Position numbers and translations under genes: made by a program. From Dictyobacter formicarum (GTDB lineage Bacteria; Chloroflexota; Ktedonobacteria; Ktedonobacterales; Ktedonobacteraceae), in contig NZ_BNJJ01000050.1 in NCBI RefSeq assembly GCF_016587435.1, positions 1 to 14,825 on the forward strand: a DNA stretch of 14,825 nucleotides, read 5' to 3'. The first letter of the stretch is position 1; each line of letters begins with the position of its first letter. Shown one piece after another: positions 14,540 to 14,825 of this stretch. The notes beneath the pieces were generated by a model. It did not search any database. It was not told where the DNA came from and saw nothing but the letters and a program-made list of their open reading frames with translations.

Positions 14540-14825
14540 TTAGAAGGTGCTCGTACCCTGATTGGCGTATTTCTCTGCGTAGTCGCCGATATAGGGCAAC
14601 TTGAAGTACTTGCCCTGGAATGCATTGACCAGGCAGATGATCCAGACCACAAAGAAGGCCAGACCTACCAGAGCACTGACACAGCCTAGAGCAACACCGG
14701 CACCACCAATATTCGCGGAAGCAACATTAAGTATCACGTTGATGACTGTCCAGGCACCTGTGAACAGGATAGACTGCATCGCATGGAAGCGTACCAGGCG
14801 ATTCTTCTTCTCCATAATAAAGAAG
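14540..14825 (-). CDS. DUF4870 / Tic20-like membrane protein, 5' end beyond the window
   Basis: The visible part has two membrane helices (about residues 16-34 and 41-65, counted from the ATG at 14815) and the family motifs KKNRLVRFHAMQS near the start and NAFQGKYFKLPYIGDYAEKYA near the end. These are the hallmarks of DUF4870 (Tic20-like) small membrane proteins, whose function in bacteria is not established. The frame stays open upstream of that ATG to the window edge, adding F-F-I before MEKKNR. That fits the end of the missing first membrane helix, and no ribosome binding site precedes the ATG, so the true start lies outside. The stop TAA is at 14540-14542, close to the bidirectional terminator. 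Confidence 0.82.
   Translation of the reverse strand, partial: FFIMEKKNRLVRFHAMQSILFTGAWTVINVILNVASANIGGAGVALGCVSALVGLAFFVVWIICLVNAFQGKYFKLPYIGDYAEKYANQGTSTF

Overview
The window looks like chromosomal DNA of a free-living, medium-GC, Gram-positive-like environmental bacterium. My best guess is Chloroflexota, class Ktedonobacteria. That is an inference from the mix of gene families, strong Shine-Dalgarno sites, consensus sigma-70 promoters on stable RNA genes, and two 5S rRNA genes lying far from any 16S or 23S gene. No sequence search was possible. No complete insertion sequence, phage or CRISPR array is visible.

Left part (1-6122): the 5' end of a PAS-domain sensor gene runs off the left edge on the minus strand. 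Divergent from it is a 288-aa metallo-beta-lactamase-fold hydrolase. A 1521-aa minus-strand gene converges on the hydrolase; its N-terminus resembles the GAP1-N2 and GAP1-M domains of GTPase-associated conflict-type systems. No GTPase, MoxR or vWA partner gene is in the window.

Stable RNA region (6123-7316): a consensus promoter drives a 5S rRNA gene followed by tRNA-Gly(GCC) and a terminator. Next comes a perfect 26-bp inverted repeat with a short loop, then a tRNA-Lys(UUU) gene with its own consensus promoter.

Middle (7317-10368): four plus-strand genes that look independently transcribed. They are a single-domain response regulator, a YtxH-like small membrane-anchored protein, a xylose-isomerase-like TIM-barrel sugar phosphate isomerase/epimerase, and a GlsB/YeaQ/YmgE-type small membrane protein. 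The TIM-barrel gene has tandem palindromic operator-like sites upstream. After it lies a string of hairpins that includes a second perfect 26-bp palindrome. YtxH and GlsB-type proteins are commonly linked to envelope or general stress.

Right part (10383-14825): a minus-strand GH78 alpha-L-rhamnosidase lies divergent from a LarC-like gene. The LarC protein has only the N-terminal domain and ends in an unusual (His-X)8 tail. A second 5S rRNA gene with its own consensus promoter and terminator follows. A bidirectional terminator separates it from a minus-strand DUF4870/Tic20-like membrane protein whose 5' end lies beyond the right edge.

The genes do not form one obvious pathway; this reads as a mosaic of single-gene transcription units. 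The best candidates for new biology are the orphan GAP1-like giant protein, the (HX)8-tailed short LarC, and the pair of 26-bp palindromes.
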